Assembly: GCA_028685295.1 (NCBI GenBank)
Contig: JAQUEL010000011.1
Span: forward strand, 1-34,536
Direction: 5' to 3'
Origin: a bacterium
GTDB taxonomy: Bacteria > UBP13 > UBA5359
Length of the DNA: 34,536 nt
A program made the translations under genes and the position numbers. Below are positions 25,576 through 34,202 of the stretch, piece after piece (position 1 is the first letter of the stretch; the number at the start of each line of letters is the position of its first letter). The notes under the pieces are model-generated. The model was given only the letters and a program-made list of their open reading frames with translations, was not told the DNA's origin and did no database searches.

Positions 25576-26733
25576 ATGAAAAAAGCAGAACGTATAAAGA
25601 AAGTGCCGCCGTATCTCTTTGCTGAGATCGATAAGAAGGTGGCTCAGGCCAAAGCGGCAGGCAAGGATGTTATCAGCTTGGGAATAGGCGATCCTGATCT
25701 GCCGACGCCGGGATATATAATTGATGAACTTGTAAAAGAGGCTTATAATCCAGCCAATCATCAATATCCATCGTATGAAGGTATGCCTGCTTTTAGAAGT
25801 GCTGTGGCTGAATGGTGTCATAAGCGTTTCGGTATAACATTGGATCCTGCCTCTGAAGTTTTAACCCTTATAGGCTCCAAGGAAGGCATTGCTCATCTGC
25901 CGTTGGCCTTTGTCGATCCAGGGGATATCGTCCTGATTCCCGATCCAGGCTATCCCGTCTATAAGGTTGCCACTCTCTTTGCCGGCGGCAAGCCGTATTC
26001 CTTCAAGCTTTTACCGGAGAAGGGATTTTTACCGGATTTCTCAACTATCCCTTCGGATATAGCCAGGCGTGCCAAGATGCTCTTTTTGAACTATCCGAAT
26101 AATCCTACGGCGGCCGTAGCCGATCTTTCCTTCTTTAAGGAGGTTGTGGATTTTGCTAAGAGCTATGATATCATTGTAGCCCATGATAACGCTTATTCGG
26201 AAGTAGCTTATGACGGCTATTGTCCGGCAAGCTTCTTGCAGGCAGAGGGTGCCATGGATGTAGGTGTGGAGTTCAACTCTCTTTCCAAGCCTTTCAATAT
26301 GACCGGCTGGCGTATCGGTTTTGCCTATGGTAATAAGGATATAATCGCCGGATTATCCATTATAAAGACCAATGTAGATTCAGGCGTTTTTCAAGCCATA
26401 CAGTATGCCGGCATCAAGGCCTTGCAGGAGAACAAGGGTACGGATGAATTGAATACTGTGTATACTCGTAGGCGCAATATGGTAGTGGAAACTTTTAATG
26501 AGATGGGATGGAAGCTGGATAAGCCTAAAGCTACCTTCTATATCTGGGCACCGGTGCCGGAAGCATACGGTTCATCAGTTGAATTTGCCGCTGCTATGCT
26601 GGAGAAAGCCAGTGTGGTGATAACTCCGGGAATCGGCTATGGAGAGGGCGGTAACGGTTATTTTAGAATATCCATTACTATCAATGATCAACGCCTTAAA
26701 GAAGCTATGGATAGGATTAGAAAGAATCTTTAA
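25576..26733 (+). CDS. dapL: LL-diaminopimelate aminotransferase
   Basis: DapL converts tetrahydrodipicolinate to LL-DAP in one step, bypassing acylated intermediates. The 385-residue fold-type I PLP enzyme starts with the family-typical [14 protein letters not shown], and shows [23 protein letters not shown], the PLP lysine in [16 protein letters not shown] (K238) and the C-terminal YFRISITI. The ATG at 25576 gives the usual N-terminus and has GGAGG at 25560-25564. An ATG at 25546 overlapping the dapF stop would add ten residues and is a reasonable alternative. Its pairing with dapF supports the assignment over a generic aspartate aminotransferase. Confidence 0.9.
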   Translation: MKKAERIKKVPPYLFAEIDKKVAQAKAAGKDVISLGIGDPDLPTPGYIIDELVKEAYNPANHQYPSYEGMPAFRSAVAEWCHKRFGITLDPASEVLTLIGSKEGIAHLPLAFVDPGDIVLIPDPGYPVYKVATLFAGGKPYSFKLLPEKGFLPDFSTIPSDIARRAKMLFLNYPNNPTAAVADLSFFKEVVDFAKSYDIIVAHDNAYSEVAYDGYCPASFLQAEGAMDVGVEFNSLSKPFNMTGWRIGFAYGNKDIIAGLSIIKTNVDSGVFQAIQYAGIKALQENKGTDELNTVYTRRRNMVVETFNEMGWKLDKPKATFYIWAPVPEAYGSSVEFAAAMLEKASVVITPGIGYGEGGNGYFRISITINDQRLKEAMDRIRKNL

Positions 26734-26751
26734 GGAGCGTGAGTATTCTCT

Positions 26752-28050
26752 TTGGCAATGCATGAGACATCCGGATCCCATTCAGAAATCGCTGTTATTG
26801 CCGCCATATATTTCTCTGCCGTCGATGAAAAGGAGATTGAGGAGGACATGGCTGAGCTGGACCGACTGGCCGATACGGCCGGGGCATCGGTTGTCGCCAG
26901 AGTGACACAACGACGTCAGAGCCCGGACTTAGCTTATTTCCTGGGCACAGGCAAGCTGGAGGAGCTAAAAGAGAGCGTTATTTCGGAAGGGGCCGATCTG
27001 GTAATCATCAACAATCAGCTGACGCCGCTCCAGCAGCGCAACTTGGAGAACGCACTGGAAGTCAAGGTGATAGATAGAACAGCTCTGATCCTTGATATTT
27101 TTGCACAACGGGCCAGGACCAAGGAAGGTCAGCTACAGGTTGAACTGGCGCAATTGAATTATCTTCTACCCCGTCTTACCGGCAAGGGTATAGAGCTCTC
27201 ACGGTTAGGGGGAGGTATCGGCACCAGAGGGCCTGGAGAGACTAAACTGGAAGCAGACAGGCGCCGTATAAGACGCCAAATCACCAGATTGGAAGAAGAG
27301 CTTGATAAGGTGCGAAAGCAGCGTTTGCTGCAGTCTCAACCGCGCCATGACGTTCCGGTGATGGTGGCGGCGCTGGTAGGATATACCAATGCCGGCAAAT
27401 CGACTCTCTTCAATACGCTCACAGGTGCTGATGTCCTGACGGAGAACAGATTGTTTGCTACCTTGGACCCTACACTCAGGCGTATCAGATTACCTAACGG
27501 ACAGACTATAGTGCTGAGTGATACGGTAGGGTTCATACGCAATCTGCCGCATAGTGTTGTAGCGGCGTTCCGGGCTACTCTGGAGGAGGTGGTAGAGGCG
27601 GATATAATCATACATATAGTGGATGCATCCAATCCCCTATCACATAAACAAAGCGATGCCGTATATGAGGTTTTGGAAGAACTGGGCGTGGCTGATAAAC
27701 CTATTATAACCGTACTCAATAAGATGGACCTGGTGGAGCATCCGCAGAGCCTTCAGCACCTGGCGGATACGGCAGAGCGAACGGTGGCTCTCTCCGCCCT
27801 TAATGGAGCAGGATTGGATGATCTACTGGATGAGATCGTAGAAATTATGAATGAACGCTTGGCGGTTATCGAAGTAAGCTTGCCTTATAACAGGTTGGAC
27901 ATACTCTCGCTGCTTTACGATACCGGCCAGGTGCTGGAACGACGCTATGATCCGGACGGCATATTTGTACGCGCTGAAGTGGATATAGTGGTAGCGGAAA
28001 GAATCAAGGAGTTTGTCAGAAGCAAAGTGAATTTGAGAGGTGAAAAGTAA
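26752..28050 (+). CDS. hflX: GTPase HflX
   Basis: HflX is a ribosome-associated GTPase that splits stalled or heat-damaged 70S ribosomes. The 432-residue protein has the HflX N-terminal domain with GGGIGTRGPGETKLEADRRR, then the G domain with G1 GYTNAGKSTLFN (from about 210), G3 DTVGFI and G4 NKMD, and the family C-terminal extension. The start is TTG at 26752 with AAGGAG about 15 nt upstream, slightly far; an ATG at 26758 is also in frame. It follows dapL by 18 nt and is probably cotranscribed. Confidence 0.93.
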   Translation: MAMHETSGSHSEIAVIAAIYFSAVDEKEIEEDMAELDRLADTAGASVVARVTQRRQSPDLAYFLGTGKLEELKESVISEGADLVIINNQLTPLQQRNLENALEVKVIDRTALILDIFAQRARTKEGQLQVELAQLNYLLPRLTGKGIELSRLGGGIGTRGPGETKLEADRRRIRRQITRLEEELDKVRKQRLLQSQPRHDVPVMVAALVGYTNAGKSTLFNTLTGADVLTENRLFATLDPTLRRIRLPNGQTIVLSDTVGFIRNLPHSVVAAFRATLEEVVEADIIIHIVDASNPLSHKQSDAVYEVLEELGVADKPIITVLNKMDLVEHPQSLQHLADTAERTVALSALNGAGLDDLLDEIVEIMNERLAVIEVSLPYNRLDILSLLYDTGQVLERRYDPDGIFVRAEVDIVVAERIKEFVRSKVNLRGEK

Positions 28051-28171
28051 GGAATTAGATTGAGGGGCGGTTGCTCGGGATTTGAGCGCATTTGCAAGTT
28101 TAGAAGTCAGGGGCTCAAAGAATAATACATGCACCGAGAAGAATTATGCGTTTGCATGTAATGGAAAAAAG

Positions 28172-28191
28172 AGATATGCTTAGATATGCTT
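28172..28191 (+). repeat. tandem 10-bp repeat in the hflX downstream gap
   Basis: AGATATGCTT occurs twice in succession. The same 179-nt gap (28051-28229) also holds an 8-bp inverted repeat TACATGCA/TGCATGTA (about 28127-28160). There is no T run, so no clear terminator. Confidence 0.7.
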
Positions 28192-28244
28192 AAAGATAAG
28201 GGTGTTGAGCCTGAAGGGTTCTATTTATATTGAGAGGAGAGACT

Positions 28245-28445
28245 ATGAGAAGAGAGAGAATCGATGCTTATATCGTAACCGGAGTGATTTCTGTGGCGGC
28301 AGGTATCCTGATAACTTCCTATCTCTATTCAAGGCAGCGTAGTCAGGATCCTTTACTGATGGCTGAGAAGATCGTCAAGGAATGCCGGGAGAAGATAGAG
28401 GAGATAGAGAAAGACCTGGTGACAATCAAAACCACCGAATCATAG
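28245..28445 (+). CDS. small single-span membrane protein with coiled coil
   Basis: A 66-residue protein of unknown function. Residues about 8-27 form one hydrophobic segment (YIVTGVISVAAGILITSYLY). The rest is charged, with a heptad-like stretch (about 40-62, EKIVKECREKIEEIEKDL) that should form a coiled coil in the cytoplasm. GAGAGGAGAG lies just before the ATG; an in-frame TTG at 28230 would swallow this site. The last 6 nt overlap the end of the convergent recombinase gene, so neither can have a separate terminator between them. Confidence 0.65.
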   Translation: MRRERIDAYIVTGVISVAAGILITSYLYSRQRSQDPLLMAEKIVKECREKIEEIEKDLVTIKTTES

Positions 28446-29330
28446 ATCTTCCAGCGCTGCGCGTTGTTTCTCCTGTGAAACGTGAGTATATATTTGTGTC
28501 GTTGATATGGAGGCATGTCCCAGAGTATCTTGCACTAAGCGCAGGTCATTGCCGCTTCTACGATAAAGGATGGTGGCAAAGGTATGGCGTAACTTATGGG
28601 GGGTTATATTCTCATGACGAGAGATATAGCCACGTTCACGGGCCAGATTGATATACTTGCGCAGCATATCCCTAATACCCTGGGGGGTGAAGCGGCAGCG
28701 CTTACGGCTGATGAAGAGGGGAGAGGAGGGGCTTTTGTCCTCTTTTTTCGCCAGATAAGCCTTTAAGGCTGAATCGGAGATACGGTTCAAAGGTATAACT
28801 CTCTCTTTATTGCCCTTACCGGTAACTTTCAGAGTATCTCCATGCAGGTCGCTTATGTTCAGACTGACAAGCTCCTGCACCCGCAGACCGGTGTTGAGAA
28901 AGAGAAGTATTATAGCGGTATCACGTTTGTTGCCGGTCAGCTCTTCAAGGCTGATCAGCTGGTTTTTCTCTTTCTCCGCCAGATAGACAGGCGTCCTGTT
29001 CTTGGTCAAACGGGGTAGCCTGACGTTGGCAGCAGGATTTTTTTCAACGACCTCTTCCTGAAAGAGATATTTGAAGAAGCTTTTAAGAGAGGCTATCTTA
29101 CGGGCCACGGAGCTCATGGCATAGCCCTTCTCCTGCAGAAAAACACTGTAAGCTCTGATCTCCGTAGATGAGACCGTATTTACGGCGGGAATCCGTTTGC
29201 GAGCGGCTCTATACCAGAGATAGAAAGTACGTAGGTCTATCTCATAGCCCTGACGAGTGTTGGGCGATTTGCCCTCACTGGCCAGGTACATAGCAAAATC
29301 ATCGACGTAATCAAAGAAATCTGCTGCCAT
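28440..29330 (-). CDS. tyrosine recombinase, XerC/XerD type
   Basis: A 296-residue site-specific recombinase of the usual XerC/XerD length. It has an N-terminal SAM-like DNA-binding domain (about 1-95) and a catalytic domain with R150 (TGLRVQEL), the beta-hairpin lysine region KGNKERVIP, H245xxR248 (HKLRHTFA), H272 (LGHASISTT) and nucleophile Y281 (IYTHV). All catalytic residues are present. No tRNA, phage gene or attachment repeat is nearby, so a chromosome-dimer-resolution or general Xer role is more likely than a phage integrase. It is on the opposite strand to its neighbours. GGAGGCAGCCGC precedes the ATG. Confidence 0.9.
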   Translation of the reverse strand: MAADFFDYVDDFAMYLASEGKSPNTRQGYEIDLRTFYLWYRAARKRIPAVNTVSSTEIRAYSVFLQEKGYAMSSVARKIASLKSFFKYLFQEEVVEKNPAANVRLPRLTKNRTPVYLAEKEKNQLISLEELTGNKRDTAIILLFLNTGLRVQELVSLNISDLHGDTLKVTGKGNKERVIPLNRISDSALKAYLAKKEDKSPSSPLFISRKRCRFTPQGIRDMLRKYINLARERGYISRHENITPHKLRHTFATILYRRSGNDLRLVQDTLGHASISTTQIYTHVSQEKQRAALEDL

Positions 29331-29350
29331 GCGGCTGCCTCCTGTTGAAT

Positions 29351-29359
29351 ATTATAGCA
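29351..29359 (-). promoter_or_regulatory. extended -10 promoter of the recombinase gene
   Basis: On the minus strand TGC directly precedes TATAAT (29356-29351), 20 nt before the recombinase ATG. No good -35 is visible. Confidence 0.45.
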
Positions 29360-29404
29360 GGAAAAGCCTCTTTATGGCAGTATCTGACAAGGAATGGTAG
29401 TATT

Positions 29405-30601
29405 ATGAATTTTCAATGGCTGCAGCTGGCCGGTTTAACGCTGATGCATCTTCATATCGACATGCTTGGAGGTATGCTTCCAGCCATATTGCCGATAATT
29501 CGCCAAAACTATGATTTGAGTTTGTCGGCTACATTTACCATGCTGGCCGTCCTGAACCTTTCATGCAATGGTATACAGCTGGCAATAGGGCATCTACGCG
29601 CCTCCAGCCGGCAGCCGCTCTTTCTGTTCCTCGGTATATCTCTTACCGCCGCTCTCTGCGTATTTGGATTGCTTCCGCGTACTGACTATACCTTTCCTTT
29701 GCTGCTTATGCTGATGGTCATAGGTGGAAGTGGCGTGGCCATGATCCATCCGGAAGGGCTAAGGGCGGTCCATGCCCTGAATCGGCTTCCCTCATCCATT
29801 GCTACTGTTCTCTTCATGGTCGGCGGCAATCTCGGTTTTGCCGGCGGAGGATATCTATCGGCATTACTGGTCAGCCGGTGGGGACTGGCAGGATTGTTGC
29901 CGCTGCTTTTCATCACGCCTTTATCTTTGGCGGCCATGCGTTTCCTGCGTATCAATCTCTCAGTGGATAGCGAGGAAACTGAGAATATCAGCGATGATCT
30001 GACAAATACGGCAATTCAAGCATCCGGCTTTTCTTTTGGTCACTTGATGCTCCTGTCCATTCCGGTAACGACGGCAACAGTATTACTGACAGGCTATCTG
30101 CCTACTTACCTGCATGAGTTAGGATTTCATATCAGCTTTGGCGGCTTGTCGGCGCTGATATTTGGTGCGAGTGGAGTAATCGGTTCGATAATCTGGGGCA
30201 TCTTTGTTCGTAGCGCAGGAGAATATAAGATCGTTAAGGTCTGCCTACTGGCCGGTATACCATTTTTAATTGCCTATCTTTTTACTATGCAGTATCAATC
30301 AGCGCTCATACTCCTTGCAGGGGCCGGCTTCTGTCTGATGGCTGTTTTCCCCTTGCTGGTTTCCATAGCCAGATATGCAAGTGGGTATAACCTTGGCCGT
30401 CGTATGGCTCTGATCGTAGGGGGATCATGGGGCACAGCCAGTATAATCATGATGCTTACAGGCGTTGTCGCCGATGCGCTGGGAGTGCGTCTTATTCTCT
30501 TAACGGCTCTGGCTGTTTATATAATTTCCGGCATCCTGGTAGTATCTTTATCGCCTGAAAGAATATTATACAGGAAAAGAAGCGCTGCTCGAAATTCTTG
30601 A
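29405..30601 (+). CDS. MFS exporter of the fosmidomycin-resistance (Fsr) type
   Basis: A 398-residue inner-membrane protein with about twelve hydrophobic segments. The N-terminal pattern HLHIDMLGGMLPAILPIIRQ and the mid-protein TGYLPTYLHELGF match the Fsr subgroup of the major facilitator superfamily. The gene may export a phosphonate-like or other small compound; resistance itself is not shown. The ATG at 29405 is chosen because GGAATGG lies just upstream and the Fsr motif then sits at the expected N-terminus; a TTG at 29345 would add 20 residues. It diverges from the recombinase gene. Confidence 0.82.
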   Translation: MNFQWLQLAGLTLMHLHIDMLGGMLPAILPIIRQNYDLSLSATFTMLAVLNLSCNGIQLAIGHLRASSRQPLFLFLGISLTAALCVFGLLPRTDYTFPLLLMLMVIGGSGVAMIHPEGLRAVHALNRLPSSIATVLFMVGGNLGFAGGGYLSALLVSRWGLAGLLPLLFITPLSLAAMRFLRINLSVDSEETENISDDLTNTAIQASGFSFGHLMLLSIPVTTATVLLTGYLPTYLHELGFHISFGGLSALIFGASGVIGSIIWGIFVRSAGEYKIVKVCLLAGIPFLIAYLFTMQYQSALILLAGAGFCLMAVFPLLVSIARYASGYNLGRRMALIVGGSWGTASIIMMLTGVVADALGVRLILLTALAVYIISGILVVSLSPERILYRKRSAARNS

Positions 30602-30707
30602 TGGATCTGCAGAAGCACCAATTTCTCAGAACCTTGCAGAGGCAATCTGCCGGGCGCAGTCATAAATAGAAAGGATAAGAATTGCCTAACGGCGAAGTAA
30701 TATCAAT

Positions 30708-31253
30708 ATGTTATGGCCGATTATCTATATTATTATCCTGCCTGCAGCGCTGACCATTATCTATAACCTGCTTGTAATAGGCAGACAGCGAGTGAAAAGC
30801 GCCTGGTCGCAGATAGATGTGCAGCTGAAACGCCGACATGATCTGATACCGAATCTGATAACTGTTGCCAAAGGCTATATGCAGCATGAGCATGAGATTA
30901 TGGAAGAGGTTGCAACTGCCAGGCAAATTGCTGCCGAAGCATCGAGTATAAAGGATAAAGAGGCTGCAGAGAATGTGCTTAGTAATGCGCTTCACTCCTT
31001 TTTTGCCGTTGCAGAAAATTATCCTCGGCTTAAGGCCGATAGGGTTATGCTGTCGTTACATGAGGAACTTGTTTCCACTGAAAACAGGATAGCCTTTGCC
31101 CGCCAGTACTATAATGAAGAGGTACTACGATATAATACCAGGGTGGAGACATTCCCATCCAGCGCTGTTGCCAAGCTCTTTGGCTTTACCCGGAAAGAAT
31201 TTTTTAAAATTGAGGCGACCGGTGACCGCCAAGCAATAACAGCCGGCTTCTGA
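30708..31253 (+). CDS. LemA family protein
   Basis: A 181-residue protein with one N-terminal membrane segment (about 4-24) followed by a long helical bundle. The LemA signature QRVKSAWSQIDVQLKRRHDLIPNLI is clear, as are the ENYPRLKAD-like and ENRIAFARQYYNEEVLRYN blocks. LemA proteins are commonly paired with HtpX-like proteases or TPM-domain proteins; the molecular role is not settled. Here it lies 20 nt before an HtpX-like gene. The ribosome binding site is weak. Confidence 0.9.
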   Translation: MLWPIIYIIILPAALTIIYNLLVIGRQRVKSAWSQIDVQLKRRHDLIPNLITVAKGYMQHEHEIMEEVATARQIAAEASSIKDKEAAENVLSNALHSFFAVAENYPRLKADRVMLSLHEELVSTENRIAFARQYYNEEVLRYNTRVETFPSSAVAKLFGFTRKEFFKIEATGDRQAITAGF

Positions 31254-31273
31254 TCTAGGGATAAGAGGTAAAT

Positions 31274-32944
31274 ATGCCCTTTACGCATCTGGAAATTGAG
31301 CAAAGAAAATCAATAATTATAATCTTACTCTTCATAATATTGATCGTTATCTATTTTATGGGGACCTGGTTTGCGGCGGCGGTTGCCGGAATAGGCTTGC
31401 TTTTTCTATGTCCCCAATACATAAGCGGGTACGGTTTTATGCCGAGTTTAAGCGGTAACCTATGGATATTGGGTATTGCCCTGATCAGCGGCGCGGTACA
31501 CTGGCTGATATCCACTGCTAACATCATACCTCGGATATCTGCTCTTTTGGGAGCTATGCCGCTCGACGATAAGGATAGATATCATCAGCGCTTTAAAAAT
31601 ATTGTGGAGGAAGTATCCATAGCAATAGGGGGGAGGAGAATCGAATGTATGGTAATTCCCACTACAGCCGTGAACTCTTTCTCTGTGGCGGATTTTCATG
31701 GAAATTCATTGATAGGAGTTACGGAAGGGCTCCTTGCAAGATTGTCACGCCATCAGATAGAGGCGATTGTCGCCCATGAGGCAGGCCATATTGTCAGTGG
31801 GGACTGTCTGATTACTACTGTTTCCTGCTCACTTTTCGGTATCTATGCGGCAGCGTTCCGCTATATTACCGTCAGTATTGAAAACAGTATCGAAAACACA
31901 GCCGTTTTTGATGAAGATAGGGAGCGTGACCATCGGAATAACGATGCATTTATAGCTCTCTATCTTCTGTTCATCGGATGTGTGGTCGGCGTCACGGCCT
32001 TTTTCAGCATGATTATCAATACATTGATATCTCGGCAGAAAGAATATAGAGCCGACGCATTGTCTGTAAAGCTGACCAGAAACCCTCTGGCTCTGGCAGA
32101 AGCCCTGCATATCGTATCGGGCAGCTGGTGTGGAGCAGGCCACGGAATTGAGAACCTGGGCTCAATCTTTATAGCCAATCCTGCCTATGAAGAGGCTGAT
32201 GAAGGCGAAGGATTTGTGCCCGATTTGATATCCACTCATCCACCTATGTCCAAACGTATAAAGGTACTGCTGGATATGGCGCACGCCGATATCCGTACTC
32301 TGGATAATCCTCAACAGGCAGACCCGACCATTGCGTCTGCTGAACAACTTCCGGCAGAGCCTGCTCCGAAATGGTTTGTTAGTAAGGAGAACACCTGGAC
32401 CGGGCCGTTTGATATGGATCACCTGGCAGCTCTGCCAGGGTTTGGTCCGGATACCTGGATCAAGGCCGAAGGCGAAGATAGGATAAAGCCGGCTGGTCGG
32501 GAGCCGTCAATTGCCGCATGGTTTAATAAAGGCAATCTGGTTCCTTTTAAATGCCCTCATTGCGAATTGGCCCTGATGAAATCAGAGTATGAGGGCACGT
32601 CTGTTTACAGATGCAGCCATGCTCACGGCTTATTTGTTAAGAAGAGCGATCTTATGAAGATAATCATTCGCCGAGACACGGCCTTCTCTCCTAATATCCT
32701 GAAACTGGCTGATATAATGGCCGGTAATTCGGAGCAGGCCAGAGCAATGGCTATGTCATCCAAACAAATAAAAAGCTCTATAAGCTGTCCTCAGTGCGGC
32801 ATAACAATGAATAGGCGATGCTACAGTATAGCTTATCCTGTACTGGTCGATATCTGCAAGACATGCAATGTCTTATGGTTCGATCAATATGAAATGGAAC
32901 TGCTGCAGGCGCTTGTTGAGAAAACCGCGCCCAATCTTGCTTAA
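31274..32944 (+). CDS. HtpX-like M48 membrane protease with C-terminal GYF-like and zinc-ribbon domains
   Basis: A 556-residue protein, nearly twice the length of HtpX. The first 345 residues form an M48 zinc metalloprotease with two N-terminal membrane segments (about 14-47 and 62-82), the active site HEAGH (168-172), a further membrane region (about 226-250) and the third ligand in KEYRAD (E257). Then comes a GYF_2-like segment (about 366-400, KWFVSKENTWTGPF). Two zinc-ribbon-like units follow: C427xxC430…C447, and C505xxC508…C528xxC531 with LWFDQYEMELL, a zf-TFIIB type. It probably degrades damaged membrane proteins, with the tail recognising substrates or partners. LemA precedes it. AAGAGGTAA is the ribosome binding site. 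Confidence 0.85.
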   Translation: MPFTHLEIEQRKSIIIILLFIILIVIYFMGTWFAAAVAGIGLLFLCPQYISGYGFMPSLSGNLWILGIALISGAVHWLISTANIIPRISALLGAMPLDDKDRYHQRFKNIVEEVSIAIGGRRIECMVIPTTAVNSFSVADFHGNSLIGVTEGLLARLSRHQIEAIVAHEAGHIVSGDCLITTVSCSLFGIYAAAFRYITVSIENSIENTAVFDEDRERDHRNNDAFIALYLLFIGCVVGVTAFFSMIINTLISRQKEYRADALSVKLTRNPLALAEALHIVSGSWCGAGHGIENLGSIFIANPAYEEADEGEGFVPDLISTHPPMSKRIKVLLDMAHADIRTLDNPQQADPTIASAEQLPAEPAPKWFVSKENTWTGPFDMDHLAALPGFGPDTWIKAEGEDRIKPAGREPSIAAWFNKGNLVPFKCPHCELALMKSEYEGTSVYRCSHAHGLFVKKSDLMKIIIRRDTAFSPNILKLADIMAGNSEQARAMAMSSKQIKSSISCPQCGITMNRRCYSIAYPVLVDICKTCNVLWFDQYEMELLQALVEKTAPNLA

Positions 32945-32964
32945 CAGTTATTAAGCAAGATTGG
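32931..32964. terminator. strong inverted repeat between convergent genes
   Basis: A perfect 14-bp stem (32931-32944 with 32951-32964) closes a 6-nt loop. The left arm includes the last codons and stop of the M48 gene. No T run follows on either strand, so it is a terminator-like or 3'-end-stabilising hairpin rather than a textbook intrinsic terminator. Confidence 0.55.
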
Positions 32965-33025
32965 CGGAGCTGATTTCTCTCATAGTCACCCATCCAGGGC
33001 CCATACCCAGACTAAAAAGCGGCTC

Positions 33026-34057
33026 CTACGCCTTCAAGTGTGACAGTAATATATCTCCAACCGCACCCCGGAAGCTCCATGAGCGGTCGTAATTGCTTGA
33101 ATGATCGAGCTGGTGTGTCCGGTTGGTTAAAACAATTACATATCTATCCTGCTCCGGATCAATCCATACTGATTGGCCTGTCCAGCCGCTATGGCCTATA
33201 GCCGCATGCGACATGATTTGTGGACGGTCCAGCGCTTCTGAACATTTAAGCATCCTCCAGCCGAACGCGTGTAACGGGAAAGTTGGATAGCTGCAGGCAT
33301 GCATGAGCCATAAGCGTGACTTGCCATGGAGAAGCTCTTTCTTGCTGCCGCAAAGCATCATTTGGCAGAAACGGGCGAGGTCTTCAGCCGTTGAGAATAG
33401 ACCCGCATTGCCAACGGGCCTTCCGGCTATTCTTGCTTGGCCATCGCTGATTATCCCCGCCGGTTGCTCTGTAGGCACCACCAGCTTCAAGTTATTTGCA
33501 ACCGGACCAAAGAGGGTACTCTTCATGCCCAGTGGGCCGAATATGTTCTTCTTGCAAAACGTTGCAAGGGCTGTTCCGGTGACAAGCTCCACAATATGTC
33601 CAAGGAGGATGAAGTTTCGGCATGAGTATTCAAACCTTTGTCGTGGAAGCCATTGTGGCGGGGTTTCAACTATGGCTTTAAGAAAGCTATAGTAATCTGT
33701 GTTGCTAACCTTCTGGTTGGAAAATCCGGAAACATGGGTTGCCAAGTCCCGCACAAGTATTCTTGTGTTATTCAGAGTGCCTATATTGCCAATATAATCG
33801 GCAACGGGAGCATCAGGATTCAGGAGGCCGCGATCAATGCAGATACCGCACGCTGTCGCAGTGGCAATAACCTTAGTCACGCTTGCCATATCAAAGATGG
33901 AATTAACTGCTATGGGCCTTCTTTCAGGGTAAACCGACGCATTACCCCAGGCCCAAAGAAAATCAATCGATGTACTCCTGCCGGCAGCAACCACAATGCC
34001 GTGCAGAAGTCCGTCTTCTACTGCACTGATGCATGCGGTCTCCAAAGAAGTGTACAT
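33026..34057 (-). CDS. serine hydrolase of the beta-lactamase/penicillin-binding-protein fold
   Basis: A 343-residue protein of the class C beta-lactamase-like family (many members are esterases or D-aminopeptidases). The nucleophile motif S59xxK62 lies in FDMASVTK, the second motif is Y144SC in FEYSCRNFILLG, where YxN is usual, and HSGWTG provides the third. No signal peptide is seen, so it is probably cytoplasmic and not an antibiotic beta-lactamase. The ATG at 34057 has GAGGAGA just upstream on its strand; an ATG at 34114 would add 19 residues without such a site. It is convergent with the M48 gene. Confidence 0.85.
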   Translation of the reverse strand: MYTSLETACISAVEDGLLHGIVVAAGRSTSIDFLWAWGNASVYPERRPIAVNSIFDMASVTKVIATATACGICIDRGLLNPDAPVADYIGNIGTLNNTRILVRDLATHVSGFSNQKVSNTDYYSFLKAIVETPPQWLPRQRFEYSCRNFILLGHIVELVTGTALATFCKKNIFGPLGMKSTLFGPVANNLKLVVPTEQPAGIISDGQARIAGRPVGNAGLFSTAEDLARFCQMMLCGSKKELLHGKSRLWLMHACSYPTFPLHAFGWRMLKCSEALDRPQIMSHAAIGHSGWTGQSVWIDPEQDRYVIVLTNRTHQLDHSSNYDRSWSFRGAVGDILLSHLKA

Positions 34058-34202
34058 GATATTCTCCTCTATCCAAAAATTTGCATTTCTGCGGATTCCG
34101 GCGAAGCCGACCATAGTAAAGGGTTGCTGGCAAACTCACGACAGCAGGCCTCTTCCTCAGGCCCGTTATAGACGAAGGCGTTGCCTGATTTTCATAGCTC
34201 TG

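Noticed and set aside
28440-29330. Recombinase as evidence of an integrated mobile element
   Set aside because: No tRNA target, flanking repeats, phage or transposon genes are present; length and motifs fit a Xer-type housekeeping enzyme.
33026-34057. Antibiotic-resistance beta-lactamase
   Set aside because: No signal peptide, and the fold is shared with many esterases and peptidases; the YxN motif is altered to YSC.
34069-34191. Minus-strand open stretch of 40 codons between the EamA and hydrolase genes
   Set aside because: It begins after a TGA, has no usable start codon or ribosome binding site, and such a length is expected by chance.
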